From: IDS-8 sp036381215
GTDB taxonomy: Bacteria > Pseudomonadota > Gammaproteobacteria > Steroidobacterales > Woeseiaceae
Length of the DNA: 64,000 nt
Assembly: GCA_036381215.1 (NCBI GenBank)
Contig: DASVDF010000091.1
Coordinates: 62,001-126,000, forward strand
Reading direction: 5' to 3'
The notes beneath the pieces are model-generated. The model saw only the letters and a list, made by a program, of their open reading frames with translations. It did no database searches and was not told the origin of the DNA. A program made the translations under genes and the position numbers. Positions 51,401 to 58,971 of the stretch are shown here, one piece after another (position 1 is the stretch's first letter; every line of letters starts with the position of its first letter).

Positions 51401-52125
51401 GCATCGTCAAGGATCCTGGCGGCGTGGGCACGCCGCGGGGCGAGGTCGTGGCCGGCCAGGGCAGCGGTGCCGCCGGTCCGTGGCTTCTGCTCGTGCTCGC
51501 GGGCGCCGCCCTCCTCACCCGCCGGCGCCGGCTGGCGCGCTTCAGCTCGCTTGCCCTCGTCGCCGCCTGCCTCGCAGGGGCGCCGCCCGCGGCGGACGCG
51601 GACGTGTTCGTCGGCGGCGGCGCCGGCATGTCGCGGCTCACGCCGGATACCGGCGACACGCCGTTCTCGGTCTCCGACAACGGCGATTACGGCTACAAGG
51701 TGTTCGGCGGCTTCGACCTGACGCCGCTCAGCCCGAACCTGTCGGTGGAAGCGTTCTGGGCCGATCTCGGCGAGACCGCGCTCGGCAACGTCGGCAAGCT
51801 CGAGTATTCCGTGTACGGCGGCGGCCTGATGTACGGCGTCGGCAGCGTCAAGGCGCCGCGCGTGTCCGGGTATCTCGAGCTCGGCGTGACCCGGCTCGAC
51901 ATCCAGGGCGACATCGCGTTCGAGCAGGAGGAAAGCACCTCGCTGTTCTTCGGCCTGGCGGGCAGCTTCGCGCTCGGGCGCACGGTGTTCCTGCAGCTCG
52001 AGTACGAGTACTACGCGGACGACGCGCAGTTCATATCGTTGAGCCTGGTGAAGCATTTCCGCCTGTGGGACGACGGGGAGAACGACGTGCGCACCATTCC
52101 GCTCCCCGAGCGCCCCGCGCAGTGA
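48466..52125 (+). CDS. Calx-beta/calcium-repeat surface protein with CTERM-like tail fused to an outer-membrane beta-barrel
   Basis: A 1219-residue protein (from GTG 48466). It has a signal peptide (residues 1-50, ending PAFAQ) and two Calx-beta domains (about 52-140 and 150-265). A long run of thrombospondin type-3-like calcium repeats follows (DxDxDGLxD, about 270-695), then a PKD-like region (696-830). A 'choice-of-anchor U'-like domain (about 870-990) has GTVVNIVIPQ and CVQLSIEDGGPNDGD. At 1000-1022 lies a sorting-tail-like GPWLLLVLAGAALLTRRRR, which normally ends such proteins. Here translation continues through a second signal-peptide-like stretch (SLALVAACLAGAPPAADA) into an OmpA-like beta-barrel of about 175 residues (from 1046, with VFVGGGAG and YLELGVTRLD). 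The start is uncertain: TTG 48418 and GTG 48466 are in frame, while the best ribosome site (GGGGGAGGA) serves an ATG at 48440 in another frame. Confidence 0.88.
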   Translation: MQHELTPERRQALAKPLGACSRVLSFPRLRGILHLVGLAAGLFAAAPAFAQTIVTIEVADGEAAETPADPARFVVRRSGGDLLRSVRVPLEISGSATEGADYAPLPHVVVLNLGAQSLAIDVTVSGDDGLFEGDETVTVTLDEDEDDDGQPDGAFFVGNGSASITIVDSPHTVTAEAAGNALEGGEEGEILVRLSGRNESGAPLTVDYSVAGDAEPGVDYTALSGSVAIAPGASSAPVTVRPLDDDALEADESVGITLTKSGDARVSVGDPASASIVVADDDAARDDDGDGLANGAECPEFAACRDSDGDGLADWLDADDDDDGVPTASEHAPDQDTDGDDTPDYLDDDDDGDGRPTREEDANPDGDGNPATSPTDQDSDGVSDYLDADDGGSPQGDPDGDGLTNTQEDALGTDPGDPDSDDDGVNDGDEDTAGTDPLDPRAFADADGDLVPDAVEAADGSSPEDPADFADADGGGTADYLETVTYPAFGLPATDPANAADDRHDTDGDGLPDRFELALASAPDSADSPTADGAGDADGNGVSNAVQEYLAGLGITTAERTGDFDRDGYPDAAEVSLGLDPLSSAAGDRDGDGVPNVIEALAGVDASPATDSDADGVPDAREIALGANPLDASSPVAGGGDDDDGDGVSLAIEHVLAALGVTGDVTAATDSDEDGLADADEIRLGADPLHDEQPVAWIELVQADFGPVRALATGAGPATARARIGGHQSGLTYDWNATSAAVLAVANGPHDGPALSFAPQTLPPGRYELVVSVTRTLGDLTTPTSVVRLALEVLENGTAEALADGDGDGVRDGADATDGRRGDANRLPSEAIAPIVAEPGTRLQLGSTARATLADSALVTPADIAAAGGAEDEFEYVGGIYDFEVTNLPEAGTVVNIVIPQASPIGDAAQYRKLGAQGWVGFVEDQRNAIASAPDDANKCPPPGDAAYRPGLTPGHLCVQLSIEDGGPNDGDAADGRNGIVKDPGGVGTPRGEVVAGQGSGAAGPWLLLVLAGAALLTRRRRLARFSSLALVAACLAGAPPAADADVFVGGGAGMSRLTPDTGDTPFSVSDNGDYGYKVFGGFDLTPLSPNLSVEAFWADLGETALGNVGKLEYSVYGGGLMYGVGSVKAPRVSGYLELGVTRLDIQGDIAFEQEESTSLFFGLAGSFALGRTVFLQLEYEYYADDAQFISLSLVKHFRLWDDGENDVRTIPLPERPAQ

Positions 52126-52173
52126 CCGGCCGCGCGACTGGCCGCGCGTTGGGCCGGGCCGCACCTGCGCCGC

Positions 52174-52363
52174 TCAGCCGCCGCCCTCCAGATCGTCGAT
52201 GCTCTTCGGCCAGTTGGCCTTGAGCAGCCGCGACAGCGAGCGGTCCGCCAGCACGCGGCCGCCGGTCTGGCAACGTGCGCAGTAGTTGCTCTCGTTCTCC
52301 GCTTAGACGATGCGCTGGATCGGCGCGCCGGACATACAGGGTGACGTCGGGAAGCTCGGGCAT
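52174..52363 (-). pseudogene. Remnant of a formamidopyrimidine-DNA glycosylase (Fpg/Nei-like) gene
   Basis: The ATG at 52363 encodes MPELPDVTLYV, the invariant N-terminus of Fpg/Nei-family glycosylases, whose Pro2 is the catalytic nucleophile. Straight after it, in another frame, comes APIQRIV, a TAA stop, then AENESNYCARCQTGGRVLAD and SRLLKANWPKSIDDLEGGG ending at 52174. That is the C-terminal end of the same family, with only the second CxxC pair of the zinc finger left. The whole catalytic centre (about 200 codons) is deleted, the junction shifts frame, and there is an in-frame stop. It lies between the Calx-beta gene and the M23 peptidase gene and explains this otherwise empty 270-bp interval. 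Confidence 0.8.
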
Positions 52364-52395
52364 GCGAGCCGGCGGGACGGCACGCGCCCGGCCCG

Positions 52396-53799
52396 TTAAC
52401 CGCCGCCCGAGGAGGCCGGCGCGGCCGCCTCGCCCGGGCCCGCCTCGCGCAGCTTGCGCAGGATACGGTCCTGCACCCACTGCTCGCTCCACCAGTCGAT
52501 CGGCGTGATGGCGTGCCCGGCGAGCAGCATCGTGAAGTGCAGGTGGTCGCCGCCGGCGAGGCCGGTCGAGCCGGAGAGGCCGAGGCGCTGGTTCTTCTGC
52601 ACGTTATCGCCGACGTTGACATCGACCGCAGAAAGGTGGGCGTACAGCGACTGCAGGCCCATGCCGTGATCGAGGATGACGCAGTTGCCGAAGATACCGA
52701 GCCAGCCGGCGTGCACGACGCGGCCGCTGTTCGCGGCGAGCACCGGGGCATTGGCGACCGACGCGAGGTCGTAGCCGAGATGCACCTGGTGATCCACCGC
52801 CTCGCCGTCGTACACGTAGGTGCGCTGGTCGGCGAAGCCGGCTTCGACGGCGGTGTTGACGAGCTGCTTGAACGGTCCCTGCCAGAGGATCTCGGGCGCC
52901 GTGGACTTTGCCAGTTCCGCGATCGCGGCGCGGTTCTGGCGGCGCAGGTCGCCGTTGATGCGCAGGTAGGACGCGAGCAGGTCGGACGAATCCTCCACGG
53001 TGAACCCCGGCGTGTTGTAGAGGATCTCGGGCACGACTTTCTGCAAAAAGCCGTCGCTCAGCGTGATGCGGCTCTCCCGGAACTGCTTCTCGAACACCCG
53101 GTGGTCGAAGCCCGCGCGCGCTTCGTTGCCGACCTCGTCACGCGCATACAGCGTGATCGGGGCATCCACCGGCTGGTCCCACAGCAGCGCGAAGAATGCG
53201 ACCCGGAGCCCCGGGTCGGCGTTCTCGATGCCGGCGCCGGACGCGGGGTACCCCGGATATTCGACGTCGCCGACGCGCACGCCGGACTCGACGTCCCCCG
53301 GCCGGACCCGGTAGACGACCATCTCCGAGCCGCCGTGATTGATGAAATGGAAGCGCGACGCGACCGCGATGACCGGCGGTGCCAGCCGGACCTCGACGGT
53401 GTGGCTCGTCGCGGCCGAAACCTCGCGCAGGCCGAACAGCACCGGCCGCGCGGCGCTCACGACCACCGTGACCGGCCCCGCCTCGAGCGCCGGCAAGTCG
53501 CGCTTGCCGATGGCGCGCGTGTAGCGCACGGCGTTCTCCCCCTGCCGCTCGAGCGTCGCGATTTCAGTGGCCGACAGATCGGCGAGCGGCAGGCGCTCAC
53601 CGCCCTGTTGCAGCGAGATCTCGAGCCGCGTCAGCTTGCCGCCCGGCGCCGTCACGGTGACGTCGAGCTGGCCCGTCTGCCCGACCCGCTGCGCGGGCTG
53701 CGCGATCTCGATGACCGGCGGATCGGCCTTGCCGGCGAAATGCCACACCGCTCCCGCCGCGACCAGCAGGAGCACCAGTACTGCAAGTACCTTCCCCAT
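52396..53799 (-). CDS. M23-family metallopeptidase, membrane-anchored
   Basis: A 467-residue protein with an uncleaved N-terminal signal anchor (MGKVLAVLVLLLVAAGAVWHF, residues 1-21). A beta-rich periplasmic region (about 25-300) follows, then a C-terminal LytM domain. Zinc ligands are present: His340 and Asp344 (HLGYD), and His419/His421 (GDHLHF). It probably cleaves peptidoglycan cross-bridges or activates amidases; being ligand-complete it should be catalytic, unlike degenerate EnvC/NlpD types. It follows the Fpg remnant on the same strand. The two cytochrome genes lie upstream, separated by 114 bp, so co-transcription is uncertain. Confidence 0.92.
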   Translation of the reverse strand: MGKVLAVLVLLLVAAGAVWHFAGKADPPVIEIAQPAQRVGQTGQLDVTVTAPGGKLTRLEISLQQGGERLPLADLSATEIATLERQGENAVRYTRAIGKRDLPALEAGPVTVVVSAARPVLFGLREVSAATSHTVEVRLAPPVIAVASRFHFINHGGSEMVVYRVRPGDVESGVRVGDVEYPGYPASGAGIENADPGLRVAFFALLWDQPVDAPITLYARDEVGNEARAGFDHRVFEKQFRESRITLSDGFLQKVVPEILYNTPGFTVEDSSDLLASYLRINGDLRRQNRAAIAELAKSTAPEILWQGPFKQLVNTAVEAGFADQRTYVYDGEAVDHQVHLGYDLASVANAPVLAANSGRVVHAGWLGIFGNCVILDHGMGLQSLYAHLSAVDVNVGDNVQKNQRLGLSGSTGLAGGDHLHFTMLLAGHAITPIDWWSEQWVQDRILRKLREAGPGEAAAPASSGGG

Positions 53800-53913
53800 G
53801 CCGCGATTGTACCGGCTCGAACCGCTTGCCGTGACCCGTTTCCCGTCGCCGATCGGGGACAGTGACCGTTCTGCACGCGTTTCCGGTCACTGTCCGCACG
53901 ACCGGCGCACGCG

Positions 53914-54498
53914 TCACTGCCCCTCGGTGGAGGCCGACGCGGTCGCCGGCGGACGGGGCGACGGGACCTTGTTCCTGACGGGCGGGATGGACTGGAGATA
54001 GGCGAAGACCGCGGCCAGATCGTCGTCGGTCATGTGCTTGTACATCGGGATCGGCATCGGCGGCAGGATGGCGCGGCCGCGGCCGAGGTGGCGCCCCGTG
54101 CGGATCGTCTCGACGAAGTTCCTGAGCGTCCACTTGCCGAGGCCGGTCTCGCGGTCCGGCGTCAGGTTCGCCGTGAAGCTCACGCCCCAGGGGCCCGCCC
54201 ACGCGGTGTTGGTCACGGCGGCGGCAAAGGCCCAGGGGTCCTGCGGCGCCGGCGCGGGCGGCATCTCGAGGTCCTGCGGGTGCCCGGACAGCATGCGGCT
54301 CATGTCCGGCTCGGGTCCGTTCGCGCCCATCTTGAGCGGCGTATGGCAGTCGTTGCACCCGGCGATCGTGACGAGGTACTTGCCGCGGGCGACCGGGTCG
54401 TCCGTGGTCGCATCCTCCTGGGCCAGCGCCGGCGCTGCCAGGGCGGCCAGCGCGAGCGCGGCGCAAAGGTGGCGCACAAGGGGCAGAGTGGTGGTCAT
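53914..54498 (-). CDS. Periplasmic c-type cytochrome (mono-haem)
   Basis: A 194-residue protein with a signal peptide (residues 1-27, ending ALAQ). One haem-binding motif CNDCH (Cys48, Cys51, His52) sits in GKYLVTIAGCNDCHTPLKM; several downstream methionines (LPPMPIPMYKHMTDDDLAAVFAYLQSI) could be the axial ligand. The arrangement resembles cytochrome c subunits of dehydrogenases and of copper or alcohol-oxidising complexes. Its ATG overlaps the stop of the upstream di-haem gene (ATGA, 54495-54498), so both are translated as a pair. The Ser/Pro-rich tail may be a flexible tether. The partner oxidoreductase is not in the window. Confidence 0.9.
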   Translation of the reverse strand: MTTTLPLVRHLCAALALAALAAPALAQEDATTDDPVARGKYLVTIAGCNDCHTPLKMGANGPEPDMSRMLSGHPQDLEMPPAPAPQDPWAFAAAVTNTAWAGPWGVSFTANLTPDRETGLGKWTLRNFVETIRTGRHLGRGRAILPPMPIPMYKHMTDDDLAAVFAYLQSIPPVRNKVPSPRPPATASASTEGQ

Positions 54499-55565
54499 CG
54501 TGATGGCTCCTGTCGTGCCTGAACAGCGGAAAGATCGTCGCGAATCCAGTGGCCGACGAGCGCGATCGCCTCGCGATCGCTGACGGCCGTGCCGAGCGGC
54601 GGCATCTGCACGAGCGGATCGCGCGAGCGCATGCGTGCGAGCAGCAGGCTCTCCCCGTCCGCCCCCGCAACCACCCGCGTCCCGACGTCCTCCAGCCGGA
54701 ACTCGCTCGCGACACCCACGAGCGTCGCGAGCGTCGCCGCGGTGGCGGCGGGACTCGCCCTCGCGGGCTGCTCGAGGTCGAGCTCGAGCGCTGCCAGCGG
54801 GCCGCCGGCGTTGTGGCAATGGCCGCAGTTGCCGTGCAGGTAGCCGAGCGCGGCCCGTGCCCGCGGCGTCGCGGCCGCGATACGCGGGGGCTCGCTGAGC
54901 AACTCCGGCGGCAGGTGCTCGAGCAGCCCGCGCGCGCTGAGCGTGGCGAGGTCCTCGAGCTTCTCGCCCGGCGCCCCGGCGTGCGGCGCGAGCGGATCGC
55001 GGTCCGGCGAGAGTTGCAGCGCGCTGACGCCGAGCACCGGCACCGCGCCGGCGTCGTGGCAGGCGAGGCAGTCGTCGCGCGAGGGAATCGTGTAGCGGCC
55101 GCCCGGCGCCTGCCGCACCGGCAGGCTGGCGATCCCGGCCGCCGGCGCCAGCCGCGCGTCGCGGCCGTCGGCGTCCCACACGTAGGCGGCAAAGCGCCAG
55201 GAGCCGTCGGCGAGCCGCTCGATGTAGCGGGTCTCGACGGGTTTGCCGAAGCCGAACTCCTTCCAGAGCCGGGTGCCCGGCGGGAATTGCCAGGCATCCG
55301 GATTCGCCGCGTCGATGCGCGTGCCGGGCGGCAGCCAGAGCCAGCGGCGCTTGACCGCGCCGTCAGACCACAACGGGTATTGCGGCGCATAGGCGAGCTT
55401 GTCGGGCCCGATCTCGCGCGTCCCCCGTGCAAACAGCCCGGTCTCGCTGAGCTTCTGCGGCAGCGGCGGCGGCGCCTCGGCGGCGCGCGGCGCGGCGGCC
55501 CAGAGGACGGCGCCGAGCACCACGAGGCGCAGGATCAGCAGGCAGGTGTCGCGAACGGAGGTCAT
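54495..55565 (-). CDS. Di-haem c-type cytochrome, SO2930-like
   Basis: A 356-residue exported protein with a signal peptide ending about residue 29. The N-terminal part, with LPQKLSETGLF and YPLWSDGAVKRRWLWLPPGTRI, is characteristic of SO2930-family cytochromes that usually sit beside a parallel beta-helix partner. Two haem sites are visible: CLACH (Cys166, Cys169, His170) and CGHCH (Cys247, Cys250, His251) in LGYLHGNCGHCHNAGG. It is the first gene of a coupled pair with the mono-haem cytochrome (4-nt overlap). No beta-helix partner gene is present, so the usual cluster appears incomplete. The role in electron transfer is inferred from family. Confidence 0.88.
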   Translation of the reverse strand: MTSVRDTCLLILRLVVLGAVLWAAAPRAAEAPPPLPQKLSETGLFARGTREIGPDKLAYAPQYPLWSDGAVKRRWLWLPPGTRIDAANPDAWQFPPGTRLWKEFGFGKPVETRYIERLADGSWRFAAYVWDADGRDARLAPAAGIASLPVRQAPGGRYTIPSRDDCLACHDAGAVPVLGVSALQLSPDRDPLAPHAGAPGEKLEDLATLSARGLLEHLPPELLSEPPRIAAATPRARAALGYLHGNCGHCHNAGGPLAALELDLEQPARASPAATAATLATLVGVASEFRLEDVGTRVVAGADGESLLLARMRSRDPLVQMPPLGTAVSDREAIALVGHWIRDDLSAVQARQEPSR

Positions 55566-55595
55566 GGCGGTCTTCCGGGCCGGCGGCGAAGCCGC

Positions 55596-56546
55596 TCAGA
55601 GAAGCGGGATGCGGCTCGCGTTTACCGCGAGCCAGGCGCGGAAGTCCTCGAGCTCCGGATTCAGCTCACGCGAGGCTTCCGGGGAACGCGATTGGGCGAG
55701 GAGCTCCTCGAAGTCGCAGTAGAACTGGAACATGTTCCCGAGATCGTCCGCGCCGGGAAATCCGAGGGCGCGGTAGGCCTCGAACGACAGCGGACGGTAC
55801 GCCACGGGCTCGCCGATCGCCTCGCCCAGCGCCGCCGCCATCCGCTCGCCGGTGAGCGCGTCGCCGGCGAGCCCGATGTGCTTCCCGGCCAGCGCGGGCC
55901 CGCGCAGGAAGACGCCGTACACGCATTTGCCGATGTCTTCGGCCGCAATGCCGGTGAGCGTTCGGTCCGCCATGGGAAACGTGAGCGCGAGGCCGCCGTC
56001 CTCCAGGCGCCGCGGCCCCATGCCGAAGTGGATCAGGTTCTCCCAGTAAAAGGAGGCCAGCACGAAGGTGACCGGCAGGCCGCGCTCCGTGAACTGGCGG
56101 TCGCTGGCGCCCTTGCCGTCGAAATGCGGCACCTTGTACTTGCCGTGCAGGGTCGGGATAGACGGATCCGACAGCGGCACGAAGCGCCGCACGTCCTCGA
56201 GGGTCGACCAGACGACGTGTGCGAGGCCCGCGCGCGCGGCGGCCTCGGCCATGTGCGCGGCCTGGGCCTCCTCGCGCTCCGGTGAGAAGTGCTCCCAGAA
56301 ATTCGTGACGCAGAACGCGCCCCAGGCGCCCTCGAATGCCTCCCGCACGGACGCCGCATCGTCGAGATCGGCGGCGACGACCCTGGCCCCGCGCGCCGCC
56401 AGGTCGCGAGCCGCGCCCGACTCCGGATGCCGCGTGAGCGCCCGTACCGAGAACCCGCCGCGCGGATCGGAGAGTATCGCTCTCGCCAGTCCGCCGCCCT
56501 GCGCGCCGGTCGCGCCGACGACGGCAATGATCTTGCTGCCGCTCAT
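55596..56546 (-). CDS. NmrA/HSCARG-like NAD(P)-binding protein
   Basis: A 316-residue atypical short-chain dehydrogenase. The Rossmann motif GATGAQGGGLARAIL (residues 11-25) is followed by RALTRHPES, which binds the NADP phosphate. The middle region HVVWSTLEDVRRFVP lacks the classical Tyr-x3-Lys pair, as in NmrA-type sensors of redox state rather than true enzymes. The ATG has AAGGA about 11 nt upstream. It is divergent from a LysR gene with 174 bp between, and that regulator probably controls it. In bacteria this pairing is common for electrophile or quinone-responsive regulation; the ligand is unknown here. Confidence 0.9.
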   Translation of the reverse strand: MSGSKIIAVVGATGAQGGGLARAILSDPRGGFSVRALTRHPESGAARDLAARGARVVAADLDDAASVREAFEGAWGAFCVTNFWEHFSPEREEAQAAHMAEAAARAGLAHVVWSTLEDVRRFVPLSDPSIPTLHGKYKVPHFDGKGASDRQFTERGLPVTFVLASFYWENLIHFGMGPRRLEDGGLALTFPMADRTLTGIAAEDIGKCVYGVFLRGPALAGKHIGLAGDALTGERMAAALGEAIGEPVAYRPLSFEAYRALGFPGADDLGNMFQFYCDFEELLAQSRSPEASRELNPELEDFRAWLAVNASRIPLL

Positions 56547-56696
56547 GTGACTCGTCCTTGGAACTGCATCGGGATCGGCCGCCGGGATGCCGCGGCCTCG
56601 GGATTCCGGCGCCGGGGCGCCATTGACGGACCCCTGCCGGACGGCGCACTGTATTTGCGGCCCAGGGCGCGATAAACCGCGCCGGCTCGAATTGGC

Positions 56697-56715
56697 TGTT
56701 CGCTAAAGCTGAACA
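56697..56715. promoter_or_regulatory. LysR-type inverted repeat TGTTC-N9-GAACA
   Basis: TGTTC (56697-56701) and GAACA (56711-56715) are perfect arms around GCTAAAGCT. The site ends 5 bp before the lysR start codon, in the divergent region with nmrA, a typical place for an autoregulatory LysR recognition site. Confidence 0.5.
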
Positions 56716-56720
56716 ATCCG

Positions 56721-57665
56721 ATGGACCAGCTTTTCTGCATGCGGGTGTTCGTCCGGATCGTGGAGCAGGGGGCCTGCTCGCGGGCCGCGGACGATCTCGG
56801 CGTCTCCCGCGCCACGGTCACCACCGCCCTGTCGCAACTGGAGAAGCGGCTCGGCGTGCGCCTGCTGCAGCGGACCACGCGCCGGCTCAGCCTGACCGAC
56901 GAAGGGCGCGCGTACTACGCCGACTGTGTGCGCATCCTCGGCGACATCGACGAGGCGGAGGACGCGCTCACGCACGCGAGACTCTCGCCGCGCGGACGCC
57001 TGCGCGTGTCGATCGCGCAGTCGTTCGAACCGCTCGGCTTCTTCCCGCTGCTCGCGCGCTTCATGGACGAGTATCCGGAGCTGTCCGTGGAGGTGATCGT
57101 CACCGATCGTGCCGTCAACATGGTCGAGGAAGGGATCGATTGCGCCGTGCGTGCCGTCGAAGCGTCGCGCGATGCGCTGCTCGTCGCTCGCACGCTGTTC
57201 ATCGCGCGCTGGCTGACGTGCGCTTCCCCCGGGTATTTCGCGCAGCACGGAGTTCCGGGGCATCCCTCCGAGATCGCCGCGCACAACTGCATCCGTTTCG
57301 TGTCGCCTTCCACGGGACGCGCGCGCGACTGGCTGTTCGACGAAGGCGGCGTGCAGACGAAGCGCACGCCACGCGGCAGCCTTTCGCTGACGTCACTCGA
57401 TGCGGCCGTCGCCGCGGCCCGCGCCGGCACGGGTCTCGCGCAGGTCCCGGACCTGCTCGCGTGCGGCGCGGTGCTCGCAGGTGAGCTCGAGCCCGTGCTC
57501 ACCGAGCACATCGTGCAGGCTCCGGCAGTCGTTCTCGCCTACCCCGGCAATCGTTACCTGCCCGCGAAAGTCCGCGCGTTCGCCGCCTTCCTGCAGAAGG
57601 CGTATCCGCGGCAGGGCTGGTGGCCGAAAATCGCGGCCCACCTGCAGCGACGGCCGGCCGCCTGA
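56721..57665 (+). CDS. LysR-family transcriptional regulator
   Basis: A 314-residue LTTR. The winged helix is MDQLFCMRVFVRIVEQGACSRAADDLGVSRATVTTALSQLEKRLGVRLLQRTTRRLSLT (residues 1-59). The linker helix runs to about 88, and the periplasmic-binding-like co-inducer domain fills the rest (IDCAVRAVE and TSLDAAVAAARAGTGLAQVP). It groups by sequence style with AaeR/DsdC-unlike, YafC-type small LTTRs that control a divergent oxidoreductase. No strong Shine-Dalgarno sequence precedes the ATG. It most likely regulates the divergent nmrA-like gene and itself through the TGTTC/GAACA site. Confidence 0.93.
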   Translation: MDQLFCMRVFVRIVEQGACSRAADDLGVSRATVTTALSQLEKRLGVRLLQRTTRRLSLTDEGRAYYADCVRILGDIDEAEDALTHARLSPRGRLRVSIAQSFEPLGFFPLLARFMDEYPELSVEVIVTDRAVNMVEEGIDCAVRAVEASRDALLVARTLFIARWLTCASPGYFAQHGVPGHPSEIAAHNCIRFVSPSTGRARDWLFDEGGVQTKRTPRGSLSLTSLDAAVAAARAGTGLAQVPDLLACGAVLAGELEPVLTEHIVQAPAVVLAYPGNRYLPAKVRAFAAFLQKAYPRQGWWPKIAAHLQRRPAA

Positions 57666-57722
57666 GACCGCGCGGCCGCGCTGCTAACATTGGGTGCGAG
57701 CCACACGACAGAGGAGTGAATC

Positions 57723-58205
57723 ATGGGCTTCGCACCTTCCGAGATGACGCTCGAGAGCCCCGCCTTCCAGAACCACGGCAGGATCCCGAAACAGCACACG
57801 GGCGAAGGCGAGAACGTGTCGCCGGCGCTCACCTGGTCGAAGCCGCCGTCCGGGACGAAGTCGTTCGCGCTCGTGTGTCACGATCCGGATGCGCCCCTGG
57901 TCAGCGCGGGTCCGGGCACCTACGGCTTCGTGCACTGGGTGCTGTACGGCATTCCCGGATCGCTGAACGAGCTGCCGGAAGGCGTCAGCGCGTACACGGC
58001 CGGCGTGAACAACTTCGGAAAGAGCGGCTACGGCGGGCCGATGCCGCCGCCCGGGCACGGCACGCATCACTACTATTTCTGGCTGCTGGCGCTGGATGCC
58101 GAGCTCGATCTCGCGCCCGGCCTCACGATGTGGCAGCTGTTCGAGAAGGTCGAGCCGCACGTGCTCGGCATGAACCGCCTCGTCGGCACGTACTCGCGCT
58201 CCTGA
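57723..58205 (+). CDS. YbhB/YbcL-family PEBP (Raf-kinase-inhibitor-like) protein
   Basis: A 160-residue cytoplasmic protein (no signal peptide). The PEBP core is seen in GENVSPALTWSKPPSGTKSFAL, VCHDPDAP (the DPDxP anion-binding motif), FVHWVLYGIP and GYGGPMPPPGHGTHHYYFWLLALD. These line the phosphate-binding pocket. Bacterial members have no established enzymatic role. GAGGAG is placed 6 nt before the ATG. It is 57 nt after lysR on the same strand, so may be read from the same transcript. Confidence 0.92.
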   Translation: MGFAPSEMTLESPAFQNHGRIPKQHTGEGENVSPALTWSKPPSGTKSFALVCHDPDAPLVSAGPGTYGFVHWVLYGIPGSLNELPEGVSAYTAGVNNFGKSGYGGPMPPPGHGTHHYYFWLLALDAELDLAPGLTMWQLFEKVEPHVLGMNRLVGTYSRS

Positions 58206-58304
58206 GCTCGCCGCCGCCTGCGACCGCGTCGGCGCTCGGCTGCGCTCGGCATTCCGCTCGCCGCAACGGGAAGCCTTGCTCCGGCTGGTGCGAGTCGGCC
58301 CGGA

Positions 58305-58850
58305 TTACGCGGAGTTTCTTCCCGCCCCACCGGGTTCGTAGGTGACGTCCTGTATCTCCAGCAGCTCGTCCCCGTCCTGCCTCGGGTGCGTGACCGTCTC
58401 GCCGGGGCGGTGCCCGAGCAGCGCGCGGGCGATCGGCGCCGAGAACGAGACGAGCTCCGGACGTTCCTGCGCCTCGTCGACGCCGACCAGCGTGATGCGG
58501 CGGATTTCACCCGCGCGCGGCCCCTCGCGGGTCTTGAGCGTCACGGTTGCGCCGAAGCGCACGATGAGGTCCGGGTGCTCGGGCGGCTGCACGACGCGCG
58601 CGGTCGCGATGCGCTCCGAGACGTCCGCGAGGCGGCGGTTGATCACGGCCAGCTGCTTCTGCCCCACGCGCTCATCCGCTGCCGCGGCCTTGAGACGCTC
58701 GCGCGCCTCGGACAGCCGCCGATGTTCCTCCTCGAGGAGCGCCTTGCCGCGCGGGGTCACGTAGTTCGGCACACCCGGCGGCAGCGGCGGCCGCTCCGGC
58801 ACGATGACCGGATCCTCGCCGGGATCTTCCCTGGTGAAGGCCTTGCTCAT
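58305..58850 (-). CDS. GreA/GreB-family transcription factor with shortened coiled coil
   Basis: A 181-residue protein. A charged 25-residue extension precedes a Gre-like coiled coil that starts YVTPRGKALLEEEHRRLSEA and resumes INRRLADVSERI. The C-terminal FKBP-like domain holds VSFSAPIARALLGHRPGETV, the usual GreA/B end (SPxARALLG). Compared with E. coli GreB the coiled coil is about ten residues shorter, and the tip GDxSEN segment with its two catalytic acidic residues is missing; ADERVGQ occupies the turn. RNA polymerase secondary-channel binding is likely, but stimulation of transcript cleavage is doubtful. ATG at 58850 is chosen over the longer open frame because it starts MSKAF and the upstream codons overlap the divergent gene's control region. 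Confidence 0.85.
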   Translation of the reverse strand: MSKAFTREDPGEDPVIVPERPPLPPGVPNYVTPRGKALLEEEHRRLSEARERLKAAAADERVGQKQLAVINRRLADVSERIATARVVQPPEHPDLIVRFGATVTLKTREGPRAGEIRRITLVGVDEAQERPELVSFSAPIARALLGHRPGETVTHPRQDGDELLEIQDVTYEPGGAGRNSA

Positions 58851-58971
58851 GGAAAAAGCATAGAGGATCGCCAGCGGCCCGCCGTTTTTACCCGCGCCGG
58901 GCGGCCACTGGCATGCAACTTGCTTGAACCTTCGCGTCTGGCAGAGCCCGACAAGGAGGCGGTCCTCGTCA

